A DNA stretch of 64,000 nt from assembly GCF_001050155.1 (NCBI RefSeq), contig NZ_LFVY01000009.1, forward strand, positions 62,001 to 126,000, given 5' to 3'. The stretch's first letter is position 1, and every line of letters starts with the position of its first letter. Positions 1-9,415 of the stretch are shown piece after piece. This DNA comes from Nitratireductor soli. GTDB taxonomy: Bacteria > Pseudomonadota > Alphaproteobacteria > Rhizobiales > Rhizobiaceae. The notes beneath the pieces were generated by a model that searched no databases, had not been told where the DNA came from, and saw only the letters and a list, made by a program, of their open reading frames with translations. A program made the position numbers and the translations under genes.

Positions 1-118
1 GTGGCCTGGCCGAAACAGATGGTACCCATCTGTTTCGACAAGTCAGCCCACAAGCTGTTGGTCTGGTGGGGCGATTTTTCCCAACAGATGGCACCATCTG
101 TTGGGATCGCACCACTGG
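1..118 (-). repeat. Two-hairpin interspersed repeat, copy 1
   Basis: Reverse-orientation copy of an element also found at 12241-12360 and 33541-33656. It holds two near-perfect hairpins (CGAAACAGATGG/CCATCTGTTTCG and CCAACAGATGG/CCATCTGTTGG) joined by a shared spacer containing a conserved stretch, AGCTTGTGGGCTGACTT on the opposite strand. This is the best-paired copy. It may extend left of base 1. Confidence 0.85.
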
Positions 119-373
119 TGTCCGAAACTGTGCTCGAGGCTGTCACACTGTCACTCCATCCGAATGGCATCCGCGGCGACAGCCGCATATCCGGTTACCT
201 GTTGTTCAAGCACGATCCCAACATGCGTTCCACGATGGTTCGCGCCCGGAGCGACGGTCTGTTCGACGAAACGCACAGACGACGCCCACGACTGCCTCAC
301 GACAAGAGCGCTATCTTGTCAACGCACAAGCCGTTGACAAGCCCAAAACTGCGGCGATTCGCCTAAATTGTGT
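119..373. other. Intergenic stretch downstream of hprK
   Basis: No convincing gene is seen. The region lies between hprK (leftward) and whatever lies left of the window; in rhizobia that is usually the mannose-type EIIA and HPr genes. Apart from the repeat at its left and the inverted repeat at 315-341 nothing recognisable is present. Confidence 0.5.
315..341. repeat. Perfect 10-bp inverted repeat after hprK
   Basis: CTTGTCAACG and CGTTGACAAG are separated by 7 nt, about 33 bp beyond the hprK stop codon. There is no T-run on the hprK side, so it could be an operator for the next leftward gene or a hairpin that stabilises the hprK transcript end. Confidence 0.5.
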
Positions 374-832
374 TCAGGGGGTGGCCTGTATGCCGCCGAA
401 AGGCGGCAAATCGAGACAGGCGGCGACCGCATGGACCGCCCCGCGCGCCGCCCTTGCGGGGAGATCGAGGCAGGGCAGGACAACGCCCTCGCAGGCGATC
501 GTCCGGTCGTCATGAACGCGCGGCGCGTGTTCGGCATCGACCAGCCGAATCACCAGGTCGACCACTGCCGCCGGCAAATGGTCGATCGGCGCCGGGCCGA
601 AGCCGCGCGCCTCGGCAAGCCCGCCGATCGTGGCGGGCGGGCGGGCCAGCAGGCGGCCATGATGCGCCGCGAGGAACAGCTGGTCGTCCGACACAAGCCG
701 CGCAAACACGCCCCGCGCCGAAAAGGCGGCGATCAGTTCGAGCGCCAGCGTCGTCTTGCCGGCGCCGGAGGCTCCTTCGATCACAATGCCCCGGTCGGCG
801 ATGACGAGGGCTGTCGCGTGGCGGTTCTGCAT
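374..832 (-). CDS. hprK: Truncated HPr kinase/phosphorylase (C-terminal domain type)
   Basis: A 152-residue protein of the short alphaproteobacterial HprK type. It has only the kinase domain and lacks the N-terminal domain of Firmicutes HprK. The P-loop GASGAGKTT is at residues 20-28. In this class the enzyme phosphorylates a serine of the nitrogen-type PTS protein HPr and links the PTS to carbon metabolism. It starts 6 bp after the chvG stop codon on the same strand, so chvI-chvG-hprK probably form one regulatory operon, as in Sinorhizobium, Agrobacterium and Brucella. The family assignment rests on motif, size and this conserved context. Confidence 0.9.
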   Translation of the reverse strand: MQNRHATALVIADRGIVIEGASGAGKTTLALELIAAFSARGVFARLVSDDQLFLAAHHGRLLARPPATIGGLAEARGFGPAPIDHLPAAVVDLVIRLVDAEHAPRVHDDRTIACEGVVLPCLDLPARAARGAVHAVAACLDLPPFGGIQATP

Positions 833-838
833 GGCCTG

Positions 839-2611
839 TCAGTCCTCGGCAGGCAAAGCGACGATGAAGCGGGCGCCCTTGATATCGCCAGATTTGGCAC
901 CGACGATGTTTTCCGCCGTCAGCGTGCCGCCATGCGCCTCGACGATCTGCCGGCTGATCGACAGGCCAAGGCCGGAATTCTGGCCGAAAGCCTCGCCGGC
1001 CGGCCGGTCGGTGTAGAAGCGCTCGAAAATGCGGTCGATGTTCTCGACGCGGATGCCGGGGCCGTTGTCCTCCACCGTGATGATGACCCGCCGGTCGGCG
1101 CGCGACAGGGCAACGACGATGCGCCCGGTTCCTTCGGGCACGAACGAGCGGGCGTTCTCGATCAGATTGGTGATCACCTGACCGAGGCGCAGATCGTGCC
1201 CCTGGATGAAGAAGCCGCGCCCGCCGCCCTGGGCGGCACGGGTCTCGAACGTGATCTCGGCCGGTTTTTTCGTCGTGCCGGCCTCCACGGTCGCGCTGAT
1301 GAGGTCGCTGACGAATTTTTCCAGATTGATCCGCTCGGCATCCTCGCGGGACAATTCCGCGTCGAGACGCGAGGCGTCGGAAATGTCGCTGATCAGCCGG
1401 TCGAGGCGGCGCACGTCGTGCTGGATGATCTCCAGCAGGCGGTCGCGCGAGCGCTGATCCTTGGCCAATGGCAGTGTTTCGACCGCGCTGCCCAGCGAGG
1501 TCAGCGGGTTTTTCAGTTCATGCGCCACATCGGCGGCAAAGCTCTCGATGGCGTCGATGCGCGCATAGAGCGCCTTCGTCATGTCGCGCAGGGCCGCTGA
1601 AAGATTGCCGATCTCATCCTGGCGGTGCGAGAAATCTGGAATCTCCTCGCGCGAGCGCGCGCCACGGCGCACCCGGACGGCCGCCGCCGAAAGCCGCCGC
1701 AGCGGATTGGCGATGGTCGAGGCGAGCAGCAGGGAGAGGATCGCCGTCACCAGCGACGCCACGACGAAGACCCGCAGGATCGCCTTGCGCTCGGCAGCGA
1801 CGATCTTGTCAATGTCGCCGCCCTGCGTCGACAGGAGCAGCACGCCGAGCACGGCGCGGAAGCGCTGGATCGGCACGGCAACGGAAACGATCTGCTCGCC
1901 CTGCTCGCTGAGGCGAACCACTTTGGTGGTGGTGCCGGTCAGCGCGGTCATCACCTCGGGATAGGCGATACCGTTGCCGCCCGGCTGCTCGCGGTAGATC
2001 GGCAGATCGCTGCGGCGGAACAGTCCGCGCGCCCGCTGCCAGAGGCGCTCGACCAGGTTCGATTGATCCTCGTCGACCGGTGGCAGCTGGTAACGCAGGA
2101 CCTGGCCGAGATACTGCGAATCGAGCAGCAGGTTGGCATCGGGATCATAGATGCGCGCACGCGTGCGCGTCTGCGGGATCAGCCGGCGCAAGAGCGGCGC
2201 GACGCGCTCGGGGTTGATCGGGAACTGCAGGCTTTCCAGCTGATCGGAGCGGGGCGGCAGGCTCTCGCCGGCCTGCAATTCGAGGAGCTTGTCGGGATCG
2301 ACAAGGATCGAATCGGTCTCCACCTCAGCCGAGCTGGCAATGGCGCCGGCGATGATCTCGCCCTGGGTCATCAGGCTTTCGACGCGGGCGTTGATCAGCT
2401 CCTCACGGAACTCGTTCAGATAGAGGACGCCGACCACCAGGACGCCGAGCGCTGCCAGATTGAGAAACAGGATGCGGCGCGTCAGGCTGGAAAACACATA
2501 ATGGCCGAACAGACGGCGCAGAGGGACGGCGAGCCGCCCGAAGGGCGCCTGTCCGGCCGGGCGCGCGGTCCTTGCCGGCCGTGCTTCCGTCTTGTCCCTG
2601 TCTGCCTTCAT
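839..2611 (-). CDS. chvG: Sensor histidine kinase ChvG (ExoS/BvrS family)
   Basis: Inner-membrane sensor kinase of about 590 residues. A basic N-terminus leads into a membrane segment near residues 47-65. A periplasmic sensor region of about 215 residues follows, then a second membrane helix at about 281-300, a HAMP linker, and a dimerisation domain with the phospho-acceptor histidine in HELKNPLTS (about residue 364). A C-terminal ATPase domain carries the N, G1 and G2 boxes (ENARS, VEDNGPGI, GLGLS). In rhizobia ChvG responds to acid and envelope signals, is restrained by periplasmic ExoR and phosphorylates ChvI. ATG at 2611 is chosen; an in-frame GTG at 2617 is possible. The chvI-chvG gap (2612-2741) holds no gene. 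Confidence 0.93.
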   Translation of the reverse strand: MKADRDKTEARPARTARPAGQAPFGRLAVPLRRLFGHYVFSSLTRRILFLNLAALGVLVVGVLYLNEFREELINARVESLMTQGEIIAGAIASSAEVETDSILVDPDKLLELQAGESLPPRSDQLESLQFPINPERVAPLLRRLIPQTRTRARIYDPDANLLLDSQYLGQVLRYQLPPVDEDQSNLVERLWQRARGLFRRSDLPIYREQPGGNGIAYPEVMTALTGTTTKVVRLSEQGEQIVSVAVPIQRFRAVLGVLLLSTQGGDIDKIVAAERKAILRVFVVASLVTAILSLLLASTIANPLRRLSAAAVRVRRGARSREEIPDFSHRQDEIGNLSAALRDMTKALYARIDAIESFAADVAHELKNPLTSLGSAVETLPLAKDQRSRDRLLEIIQHDVRRLDRLISDISDASRLDAELSREDAERINLEKFVSDLISATVEAGTTKKPAEITFETRAAQGGGRGFFIQGHDLRLGQVITNLIENARSFVPEGTGRIVVALSRADRRVIITVEDNGPGIRVENIDRIFERFYTDRPAGEAFGQNSGLGLSISRQIVEAHGGTLTAENIVGAKSGDIKGARFIVALPAED

Positions 2612-2741
2612 CACCACCGTCTTGTCGCGACCATCCGGCCGCGGGCATCACACGCCAATCCGGGCGGGCATTGGATCACGATGAGGCTTTATCCCGATCC
2701 AGCCTTTCGATTCTCGCACGATCCTTTTCCGGAACCATGCT

Positions 2742-3443
2742 CTAGATCTCGCGGAAGCGGTACCCCACGCCGTAGAGCGTTTCGATCATGTCGAACTCCA
2801 CGTCAACAGACTTGAACTTCTTGCGCAACCGCTTGATGTGGCTGTCGATGGTCCGGTCGTCGACGTAAACCTGCTCGTCATAGGCCGAATCCATCAGCGC
2901 ATCGCGGCTCTTGACCACGCCTGGCCGCTGCGCCAGAGAATGCAGGATCAGGAACTCGGTCACCGTCAGCGTCACCGGTTCGCCCTTCCAGGTGCAGGTG
3001 TGGCGCTCCTGGTCCATCACCAGCTGGCCGCGCTCGAGCGAACGGGTCTGCTTGCCCGGCGCCTTGACGATGGCGTCACGGGCGCTGGCGCGGCGCAGCA
3101 CGGCGCGCACGCGCTCGACCAGAAGGCGTTGCGAAAACGGTTTGCGGACGAAATCGTCGGCGCCCATCTTCAGGCCGAACAACTCGTCGATCTCGTCATC
3201 CTTGGACGTCAGGAAGATCACCGGCACGTCGCTCTTCTGGCGCAGGCGGCGCAGCAGCTCCATGCCATCCATGCGCGGCATCTTGATGTCGAGGATGGCC
3301 AGGTTGGGCGGCCGCGCACCGAGACCTTCCAGGGCCGAAACCCCGTCCGTATAGGTCTCTACCCGATATCCCTCAGCCTCCAAGGCGATGGAAACGGATG
3401 TCAGAATGTTGCGGTCGTCATCGACAAGCGCGATCGTTGCCAT
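2742..3443 (-). CDS. chvI: Response regulator ChvI (OmpR family)
   Basis: Cytoplasmic transcription factor of about 233 residues. The receiver domain has the acidic pocket DDD near residues 8-10 and the phospho-acceptor Asp at about 52 ([10 protein letters not shown]). The output domain is a winged helix of the OmpR/PhoB type. It forms a pair with ChvG just downstream and in rhizobia controls exopolysaccharide, motility and acid adaptation. The ATG at 3443 is preferred because GAGGGA lies about 10 nt upstream and homologues start at this methionine. An in-frame ATG at 3461 would add six residues. Confidence 0.95.
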   Translation of the reverse strand: MATIALVDDDRNILTSVSIALEAEGYRVETYTDGVSALEGLGARPPNLAILDIKMPRMDGMELLRRLRQKSDVPVIFLTSKDDEIDELFGLKMGADDFVRKPFSQRLLVERVRAVLRRASARDAIVKAPGKQTRSLERGQLVMDQERHTCTWKGEPVTLTVTEFLILHSLAQRPGVVKSRDALMDSAYDEQVYVDDRTIDSHIKRLRKKFKSVDVEFDMIETLYGVGYRFREI

Positions 3444-3521
3444 GTCAAGCGGCTCCCTCATGGGCTTTTCGTCCCTCTCTGCGTCGAACGTGCGCAGTTG
3501 CAGGACAAATTAGGTACAAAA

Positions 3522-3549
3522 TGTGGCACAGAACACGGCGTGTGTCACA
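3522..3549. promoter_or_regulatory. Tandem TGTGNCACA operator-like motifs
   Basis: TGTGGCACA (3522-3530) and TGTGTCACA (3541-3549) are each 9-bp palindromes, with centres 19 bp apart (about two helical turns) and 80-105 bp upstream of the chvI start. The spacing suits cooperative binding of a dimeric regulator. No regulator is assigned. Confidence 0.35.
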
Positions 3550-3624
3550 CCACCGCAGGCGACGGAGCAAAACCGGTCAGCAAAGCGCTTCAAGATTGCC
3601 CACAGCTGTTCACCGGGATTTAAA

Positions 3625-3655
3625 CGATTTAGACGATTTTAAAATCTTTAAATCG
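3625..3655. promoter_or_regulatory. AT-rich palindrome upstream of pckA
   Basis: The inner palindrome GATTTTAAAATC (3635-3646) is flanked by CGATTTA and TAAATCG arms, in the only strongly AT-rich block of the region and about 190 bp before pckA. Rhizobial pckA is known to be controlled by gluconeogenic regulators, including a LacI-type protein. Assigning this site to any such protein is inference. Confidence 0.4.
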
Positions 3656-3728
3656 ATTAATGGTTTGAAATTTCTGGCCTTTTTGTGTTTTCACCATTAT
3701 CCGCCCGCGCAGACGGGCATCGTCAAAG

Positions 3729-3825
3729 GCGCCATGCGTCCATTCGGACGCATCAAGGACGCTTTATCTACTTGTTTTTCCGCATTTATGCGGACGTCAG
3801 GTGAGTCCGCCTGACTGCAAAATGC
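3729..3825 (+). repeat. Three-hairpin 97-nt interspersed repeat, copy 1
   Basis: Matches 41801-41897 over its whole length with about eight differences counted by eye. It contains three stem-loops: ATGCGTCC/GGACGCAT, TCCGCA/TGCGGA, and GTCAGG/CCTGAC near the right end. The right end stops 3 nt before the AGGGGA that serves pckA, so the element is probably transcribed in the pckA leader or separates promoter from gene. Confidence 0.8.
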
Positions 3826-3838
3826 TCAGGGGATTCTG

Positions 3839-5458
3839 GTGGTCAGTATGAACGAAACCGGCATGCGCAATCCGGATTGCGGGATTGAAACCTGCGGTCT
3901 GAAAACGACGGGCGCTGTCCGTTACAATCTTCAGGCCGCCGCCCTCTACGAGGAAGCGATCCGCCGCGGCGAAGCGCAGCTCTCGGCACATGGCGCGCTG
4001 GTGGCCGAGACGGGCCAGCACACCGGCCGGTCGGCGAAGGACAAGTTCATCGTCCGCGACACCGCCACCGAGGGCGTCGTCTGGTGGGACAACAACAAGC
4101 CGATGGCGCCGGAGCATTTTGCCGCGCTGCGTGCCGATTTCCTCAGCCACGCGGCCGACCGCGACCTGTTCGTCCAGGACCTGGTGGGCGGGGCGGACCC
4201 GGAAAACAGCCTGCCGGTGCGGGTCGTCACCGAGTATGCCTGGCACTCGCTGTTCATCCGCAACCTGCTTCTGCGGCCGGAGGCCGAGGCGCTCGCCTCC
4301 TTCATGCCGCGCATGACCATCATCGACCTGCCGTCCTTCCGTGCCGACCCGGCGCGCCATGGCTGCCGCACGGAAACGGTGATCGCCATCGACCTGACAC
4401 GCATGATCGTGCTGATCGGCGGCACCTCCTATGCCGGCGAAATGAAGAAATCGGTCTTTACCGCGCTTAATTATCTGCTGCCGGCGCGCGGCGTGATGCC
4501 GATGCATTGCTCGGCCAATGTCGGACCCGGTGGCGATGCCGCCGTGTTCTTCGGCCTGTCGGGGACCGGCAAGACGACGCTTTCGGCCGATCCGGCGCGC
4601 ACGTTGCTCGGCGATGACGAGCATGGCTGGGGCGAAACCGGCCTGTTCAATTTCGAGGGCGGCTGCTACGCCAAGACGATCCATCTTTCGCAGGAAGCCG
4701 AGCCGGAGATCTTCGCCACGACGCGCCGTTTCGGCACGATCATGGAGAACGTCGTGCTCGACGCGCACGGCAACCCGGATTTCGAGGATGGCAGCCTGAC
4801 GGAAAACACCCGCTGCGCCTATCCGCTGCACTTCATCCCCAACGCCAGCGCCACCGGGCAAAGCGGCCAGCCGAAGAACATCATCATGCTGACGGCCGAT
4901 GCCTTCGGCGTGCTGCCGCCGATCGCCAAGCTGACGCCGGCGCAGGCCATGTATCACTTCCTGTCCGGCTACACGGCCAAGGTGGCGGGCACGGAAAAGG
5001 GCGTCACTGAGCCGGAAGCGACCTTCTCGACCTGCTTCGGCGCTCCCTTCATGCCGCGCCATCCTGCCGAATACGGCAACCTCCTGCGCGACCTGATCGC
5101 CCAGCACGGGGTCGATTGCTGGCTGGTCAACACCGGCTGGACCGGCGGCGCCTACGGCACCGGCAGCCGCATGCCGATCAAGGTGACGCGCGGGCTGCTT
5201 AACGCGGCACTGCGCGGCGAGCTCAACGGCGCGGAATTCCGCACCGACCCGCATTTCGGCTTTGCCGTGCCGGTCGCCGTGCCGGGCATCGACGCCAATC
5301 TGCTCGACCCGCGCTCGACCTGGGCGGACAAGGCCGCCTATGACGCCCAGGCGCGCCGGCTGGTGGGCATGTTCATCGACAGTTTCGCCAAGTTCGAAAC
5401 CCATGTGGATGCCAGCGTGAGAGCTGCGGCGCCCGTTCGCGCGGAAGCTGCCGAATAG
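3839..5458 (+). CDS. pckA: Phosphoenolpyruvate carboxykinase (ATP)
   Basis: Cytoplasmic first enzyme of gluconeogenesis: oxaloacetate plus ATP gives phosphoenolpyruvate, CO2 and ADP. The product of about 539 residues matches the ATP-type family. It has the substrate loop TGRSAKDKF near residues 62-70, the kinase-1a P-loop GLSGTGKTT (about 239-247) followed by LSADP, and the metal-binding [13 protein letters not shown] at 3839 is chosen because AGGGGA (3828-3833) lies 5 nt upstream; an ATG at 3848 would shorten the protein by three residues but has no well-placed ribosome binding site. The gene ends in a strong terminator and is probably monocistronic, facing away from chvI as in other rhizobia. 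Confidence 0.96.
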   Translation: MVSMNETGMRNPDCGIETCGLKTTGAVRYNLQAAALYEEAIRRGEAQLSAHGALVAETGQHTGRSAKDKFIVRDTATEGVVWWDNNKPMAPEHFAALRADFLSHAADRDLFVQDLVGGADPENSLPVRVVTEYAWHSLFIRNLLLRPEAEALASFMPRMTIIDLPSFRADPARHGCRTETVIAIDLTRMIVLIGGTSYAGEMKKSVFTALNYLLPARGVMPMHCSANVGPGGDAAVFFGLSGTGKTTLSADPARTLLGDDEHGWGETGLFNFEGGCYAKTIHLSQEAEPEIFATTRRFGTIMENVVLDAHGNPDFEDGSLTENTRCAYPLHFIPNASATGQSGQPKNIIMLTADAFGVLPPIAKLTPAQAMYHFLSGYTAKVAGTEKGVTEPEATFSTCFGAPFMPRHPAEYGNLLRDLIAQHGVDCWLVNTGWTGGAYGTGSRMPIKVTRGLLNAALRGELNGAEFRTDPHFGFAVPVAVPGIDANLLDPRSTWADKAAYDAQARRLVGMFIDSFAKFETHVDASVRAAAPVRAEAAE

Positions 5459-5496
5459 GCAGAGCTTGCACATAACTCCATCCATGCGCATTTTCA

Positions 5497-5527
5497 GGGC
5501 CCGGCGGACACACCGGGCCCATTTTTT
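5497..5527 (+). terminator. Intrinsic terminator after pckA
   Basis: Perfect 8-bp stem GGGCCCGG/CCGGGCCC with an 8-nt loop, followed by a run of six T (5522-5527). It lies 39 bp after the pckA stop codon. Confidence 0.93.
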
Positions 5528-5542
5528 AGCTGAAAGCGTGCG

Positions 5543-5977
5543 ATGGCCGAAGGCGATCTGATCATCAAGGACGGCGTTCTCGTCCACGAGGACGAGCTGC
5601 AGGAGCAGTTCATCCGTTCCTCGGGGCCTGGCGGGCAGAACGTCAACAAGGTGGCGACGGCGGTGCAGTTGCGCTTCGACGTGATCAACGCGCGCGGCCT
5701 GCCTGAGCGTGTGCGCGAGCGGGCGCTGAAACTCGCCGGCAGCCGGGCCACCAAGGAAGGCCACATCATCATCGAGGCGAGCCGCTTCCGCACGCAGGAG
5801 CAGAATCGCGCCGATGCCCGCGACCGGCTGGCCGAACTGATCGGCCGCGCAGCGGAACCTCCGCCGAAGCCGCGCAAGAAAACGCGGCCGTCGCGCTCGT
5901 CCGTCGAGCGGCGCCTGAAGGCGAAGGCCGGGCGCTCGACGGTGAAGAAAATGCGCGGCAAGGTCTCGTCCGAATAG
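5543..5977 (+). CDS. arfB: Alternative ribosome-rescue factor ArfB (YaeJ), peptidyl-tRNA hydrolase
   Basis: A 144-residue codon-independent release factor. The catalytic GGQ sits at residues 30-32 inside SSGPGGQNVNKVATA. The basic C-terminal tail (about residues 110-144, rich in Lys and Arg) is the part that enters the empty mRNA channel of stalled ribosomes. The protein has only the RF domain 3-like hydrolase domain and no codon-recognition domain, and its length is that of ArfB rather than RF1/RF2. It starts 16 bp after the pckA terminator and so needs its own promoter or read-through. Confidence 0.93.
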   Translation: MAEGDLIIKDGVLVHEDELQEQFIRSSGPGGQNVNKVATAVQLRFDVINARGLPERVRERALKLAGSRATKEGHIIIEASRFRTQEQNRADARDRLAELIGRAAEPPPKPRKKTRPSRSSVERRLKAKAGRSTVKKMRGKVSSE

Positions 5978-6098
5978 GCAGGTGGCGCCGGCAGACTTCC
6001 GGTCCCGACCGCAAACTTATGCAGGCGCACTGTTTTACAGTTGAAATCTTGGTGCATTACCCGTCAAATGACGCGTATTTCAAAACCGGAGAGTTTCA

Positions 6099-6560
6099 AT
6101 GGGTATTTTCGATTTCGTCAAATCGGTGGGCAAGAAGCTGGGCGTGGTGGATGAAGAGGCCCCAGAGGCGGCCGAGCTGAAGAAGGAACTCGATTCCCAT
6201 AAGCTCGGCACCGACAAGGTCGACATCGTCGTCGAAGGCGACAAGGTGGTCCTGAAAGGCCAGGTCGCCGACCAGTCCGCCTTCGAAAAAGCGGTCATCG
6301 CCGTCGGCAACACGCTCGGCGTTTCCAAGGTGGAGGCCGGCGAGCTGACGGTTGCCGAAAGCGCAGGCAGCGCCAAGGAACCGGTGTTCTACACCGTCAA
6401 GAAGGGCGACAATCTCTGGAAGATCGCCGAGGCCCAATACGGCAAGGGCAAGGGCACCAAGCACACGGTCATCTTCGAGGCCAACAAGCCGATGCTGACC
6501 CACCCGGACAAGATCTATCCCGGCCAGGTGCTGCGCATTCCGGATCTCGCCGAGGCGTAA
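6099..6560 (+). CDS. kbp: BON-LysM protein (Kbp/YgaU family)
   Basis: A 153-residue protein opening with the family signature MGIFDFVKSVGKKLG. It has a BON domain (about residues 25-85) and a C-terminal LysM domain (about 95-150, ending in YPGQVLRIP). In Escherichia coli the homologue Kbp is a cytoplasmic potassium-binding protein despite its LysM domain. No signal peptide is visible here, consistent with that location. AACCGGAGAG precedes the ATG and a terminator follows, so the gene looks monocistronic. The gene symbol follows the E. coli homologue; function in this organism is inferred. Confidence 0.88.
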   Translation: MGIFDFVKSVGKKLGVVDEEAPEAAELKKELDSHKLGTDKVDIVVEGDKVVLKGQVADQSAFEKAVIAVGNTLGVSKVEAGELTVAESAGSAKEPVFYTVKKGDNLWKIAEAQYGKGKGTKHTVIFEANKPMLTHPDKIYPGQVLRIPDLAEA

Positions 6561-6583
6561 TCGCCGGGCGACCAGGAACCACG

Positions 6584-6615
6584 AACGGCGGCTTTCGGGT
6601 CGCCGTTTTTGTTTT
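6584..6615 (+). terminator. Intrinsic terminator after the BON-LysM gene
   Basis: Stem AACGGCG/CGCCGTT with a 10-nt loop, followed by a T-rich tract (TTTTTGTTTT). It lies 23 bp after the stop codon. Confidence 0.88.
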
Positions 6616-6657
6616 CGGCCTGCTATGTTCGGGCATGCGGAACGTGAGACCTCTACC

Positions 6658-7290
6658 ATGCCGATCCTGACCGAGGGTGTTCGCCATCTGCCCGGCCTGC
6701 TCGACCGAGCGGCGCAGGAGGCACTGGCGGAGGACATTCGCGCCGTGGTGCGCGACGCGCCGCTGTTCGTGCCCGCCATGCCGCGCACGGGCAAGGAGAT
6801 GAGCGTCCGCATGACCAATTGCGGGCCGCTCGGCTGGGTGACCGACAAGGAGCGCGGCTATCGCTACCAGGACACCCATCCCGTCACCGGCAAGCCTTGG
6901 CCACCGATTCCCGCACGTCTCATGTCATTGTGGGATGACGTGGCGGATTACGCCGCGCCGCCGGAGGCGTGCCTCGTCAATTTCTATGCGGAAACCGCCA
7001 GGATGGGCCTGCACCAGGATCGCGACGAGGAGGAATTTTCCGCGCCCGTCGTGTCGGTTTCACTGGGTGACGCGTGCCTGTTCCGTGTCGGCGGGCCGAA
7101 GCGCGGCGACAGAACCGTTTCGGTGAAGCTGCAGAGCGGCGATGTGGTGGTGCTGGGCGGCGCCGGCCGCCTCGCCTTTCATGGCGTCGACCGCATCTAT
7201 CCCGGCACCTCGACATTGTTCAATTCGTCGGGGCTCAACGCGCCGGGACGCATCAACCTCACCCTGCGCCGCGTGACGATGCCCGTTTGA
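6658..7290 (+). CDS. alkB: DNA oxidative demethylase AlkB
   Basis: Fe(II)/2-oxoglutarate dioxygenase that repairs 1-methyladenine and 3-methylcytosine in DNA by oxidative demethylation. All core residues are visible in the 210-residue product: the iron ligands His119-x-Asp121 (HQDRDE) and His175 (FHGVDR), and the 2-oxoglutarate arginines in RINLTLRR (Arg198, Arg204). ATG at 6658 is chosen (GTGAGA nearby upstream, usual family length). An in-frame ATG at 6625 would add eleven atypical residues and sits almost on the preceding terminator. The gene is convergent with coaA, with only 9 bp between stops. Confidence 0.94.
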   Translation: MPILTEGVRHLPGLLDRAAQEALAEDIRAVVRDAPLFVPAMPRTGKEMSVRMTNCGPLGWVTDKERGYRYQDTHPVTGKPWPPIPARLMSLWDDVADYAAPPEACLVNFYAETARMGLHQDRDEEEFSAPVVSVSLGDACLFRVGGPKRGDRTVSVKLQSGDVVVLGGAGRLAFHGVDRIYPGTSTLFNSSGLNAPGRINLTLRRVTMPV

Positions 7291-7299
7291 GAAAACCGC

Positions 7300-8298
7300 T
7301 CAGAGCTTCCTGAGCGCGACTTCTTCGGTCAGATGGTTGGCGCCCTTGCGCAGGATCAGGTCGGCGCGCGGGCGGGTCGGCAGGATGTTGTTGCGCAGGT
7401 TCTTCAGGTTGATGTTCTCCCAAAGCCCCTCGGCGATGGCCAGCGCCGCGTCGGGCTTCAGCGTGGCATAGCGATGGAAGAAGGATTCGGGGTTCTTGAA
7501 GGCCGTGTCGCGCAGCCGCATGAAGCGGTCGACATACCATTGATGGATCAGCTCTTCCGGCGCGTCGATATAGATCGAGAAATCGAAGAAGTCCGACACC
7601 ACCGGCACCGCCGTGCCGTCCTGCGGCAGGTCGCGCGTCTGCAACACGTTGATGCCTTCGAAGATGAGGATGTCCGGCCGGTCGATGGTGACGAATTCGC
7701 CGGGCAGGACGTCATAGGTCAGGTGCGAATACAGTGGCGCACGCACATTCGGCATGCCGGCCTTGATGCCGGAGAGAAAACGCAGCACGGCGCCGAGATC
7801 GTAGCTTTCGGGAAAGCCCTTGCGTTCCATCAGGTTTTCGCGGCGCAGAACCGCGTTGGGATGGAGAAACCCGTCGGTCGTCACCAGATCGACTTTCGGG
7901 CTCGACGGCCAGCGGGCAAGCAATTCCTGCAGCACGCGGGCAGTGGTGGATTTGCCGACGGCGACGGAGCCGGCGATGCCGATGATGAAGGGCGCCTTCA
8001 CCACGTCGTTGGAATTGAAGAACACCTGCCGCTGGCGAAACAGGAGCTGGCTCGCCTCGACATGCGCCGACAGGAGGCGGGACATGGAGAGGTAGATGCG
8101 GCGCACCTCTTCCAGATCGACCGGGTCGTTGAGGGAGCGCAGGCGGCGCACCTCGTCCTCGGTCAGGTTGAGCGGCGTGTCGGCGCGAAACTGCGCCCAT
8201 TTTTCCGCCGAGAAGATCCGGTAGGGAGAATACTTCTCCCCTGAGACAAGCTGGTCCATGAAATCCGCGGCCCCCTTCCTTGCCGCCATCGAAATCAT
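7300..8298 (-). CDS. coaA: Type I pantothenate kinase
   Basis: A 332-residue kinase that phosphorylates pantothenate, the first step of coenzyme A synthesis. The P-loop GSVAVGKST is at residues 110-118, followed by the type I signatures TTDGFLHPN and RKGFPESYD. It is the last gene of the histidine operon; its ATG overlaps the hisE stop as ATGA (8295-8298), which fixes the start and implies translational coupling. The hisE-coaA link is conserved in rhizobia. It converges with alkB. Confidence 0.96.
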   Translation of the reverse strand: MISMAARKGAADFMDQLVSGEKYSPYRIFSAEKWAQFRADTPLNLTEDEVRRLRSLNDPVDLEEVRRIYLSMSRLLSAHVEASQLLFRQRQVFFNSNDVVKAPFIIGIAGSVAVGKSTTARVLQELLARWPSSPKVDLVTTDGFLHPNAVLRRENLMERKGFPESYDLGAVLRFLSGIKAGMPNVRAPLYSHLTYDVLPGEFVTIDRPDILIFEGINVLQTRDLPQDGTAVPVVSDFFDFSIYIDAPEELIHQWYVDRFMRLRDTAFKNPESFFHRYATLKPDAALAIAEGLWENINLKNLRNNILPTRPRADLILRKGANHLTEEVALRKL

Positions 8299-8611
8299 TC
8301 CTTCCGCGCCGCTTTTTCCGCCACGCCGGATTGCGCGGTGCGGCTTTCAAGCTCCCGCATCACCTCATCGAGCGAAACGCCTTCCAGCGCCAGCACGACA
8401 AGCCAATGATAAAGGAGATCGGCGCTTTCGGAAATGAGACCCTGGCGGTCGTGCGAGACAGCGGCAATGACCGCCTCGACGGCTTCCTCACCGAGCTTTT
8501 GCGCGGCCTTTTCCGTACCCTTGGCAAACAGCTTCGCCGTCCAGGAACCGGTGGCGCCCGAGCGCGCGCGTTCGGCAACGATGGCTTCCAGCCGGGCAAG
8601 GTCGAATGCGC

Positions 8612-8615
<4 letters not shown>
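8295..8615 (-). CDS. hisE: Phosphoribosyl-ATP pyrophosphatase
   Basis: A 106-residue MazG-like hydrolase that converts phosphoribosyl-ATP to phosphoribosyl-AMP, the second step of histidine synthesis. The metal-binding EExxE-type motif is in [13 protein letters not shown], with a downstream ExxD in SESADLLYH. It is a stand-alone HisE, not fused to HisI. The start overlaps the hisF stop (ATGA at 8612-8615) and its stop overlaps the coaA start, so it sits in a chain of coupled genes. Confidence 0.95.

Positions 8616-9411
<796 letters not shown>

Positions 9412-9415
<4 letters not shown>

Larger units (their letters stand above)
3444..3838. other. chvI-pckA divergent intergenic region
   Basis: About 395 bp without a gene between the divergent chvI and pckA. 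From left to right it holds a pair of TGTGNCACA motifs (3522-3549), a strikingly AT-rich block with a palindrome (3625-3655) and a 97-nt structured repeat (3729-3825) that ends next to the pckA ribosome binding site. Confidence 0.7.

Noticed and set aside
368-1600. Long rightward frame opposite hprK and chvG
   Set aside because: It is antisense to two well-supported genes, has low-complexity composition and no recognisable domain.
2612-2741. Imperfect inverted sequence between chvI and chvG resembling rhizobial mosaic repeats
   Set aside because: The arms (GGATCACGATGAG..., ...GGATCGTGC) pair poorly and no second copy is present in the window.
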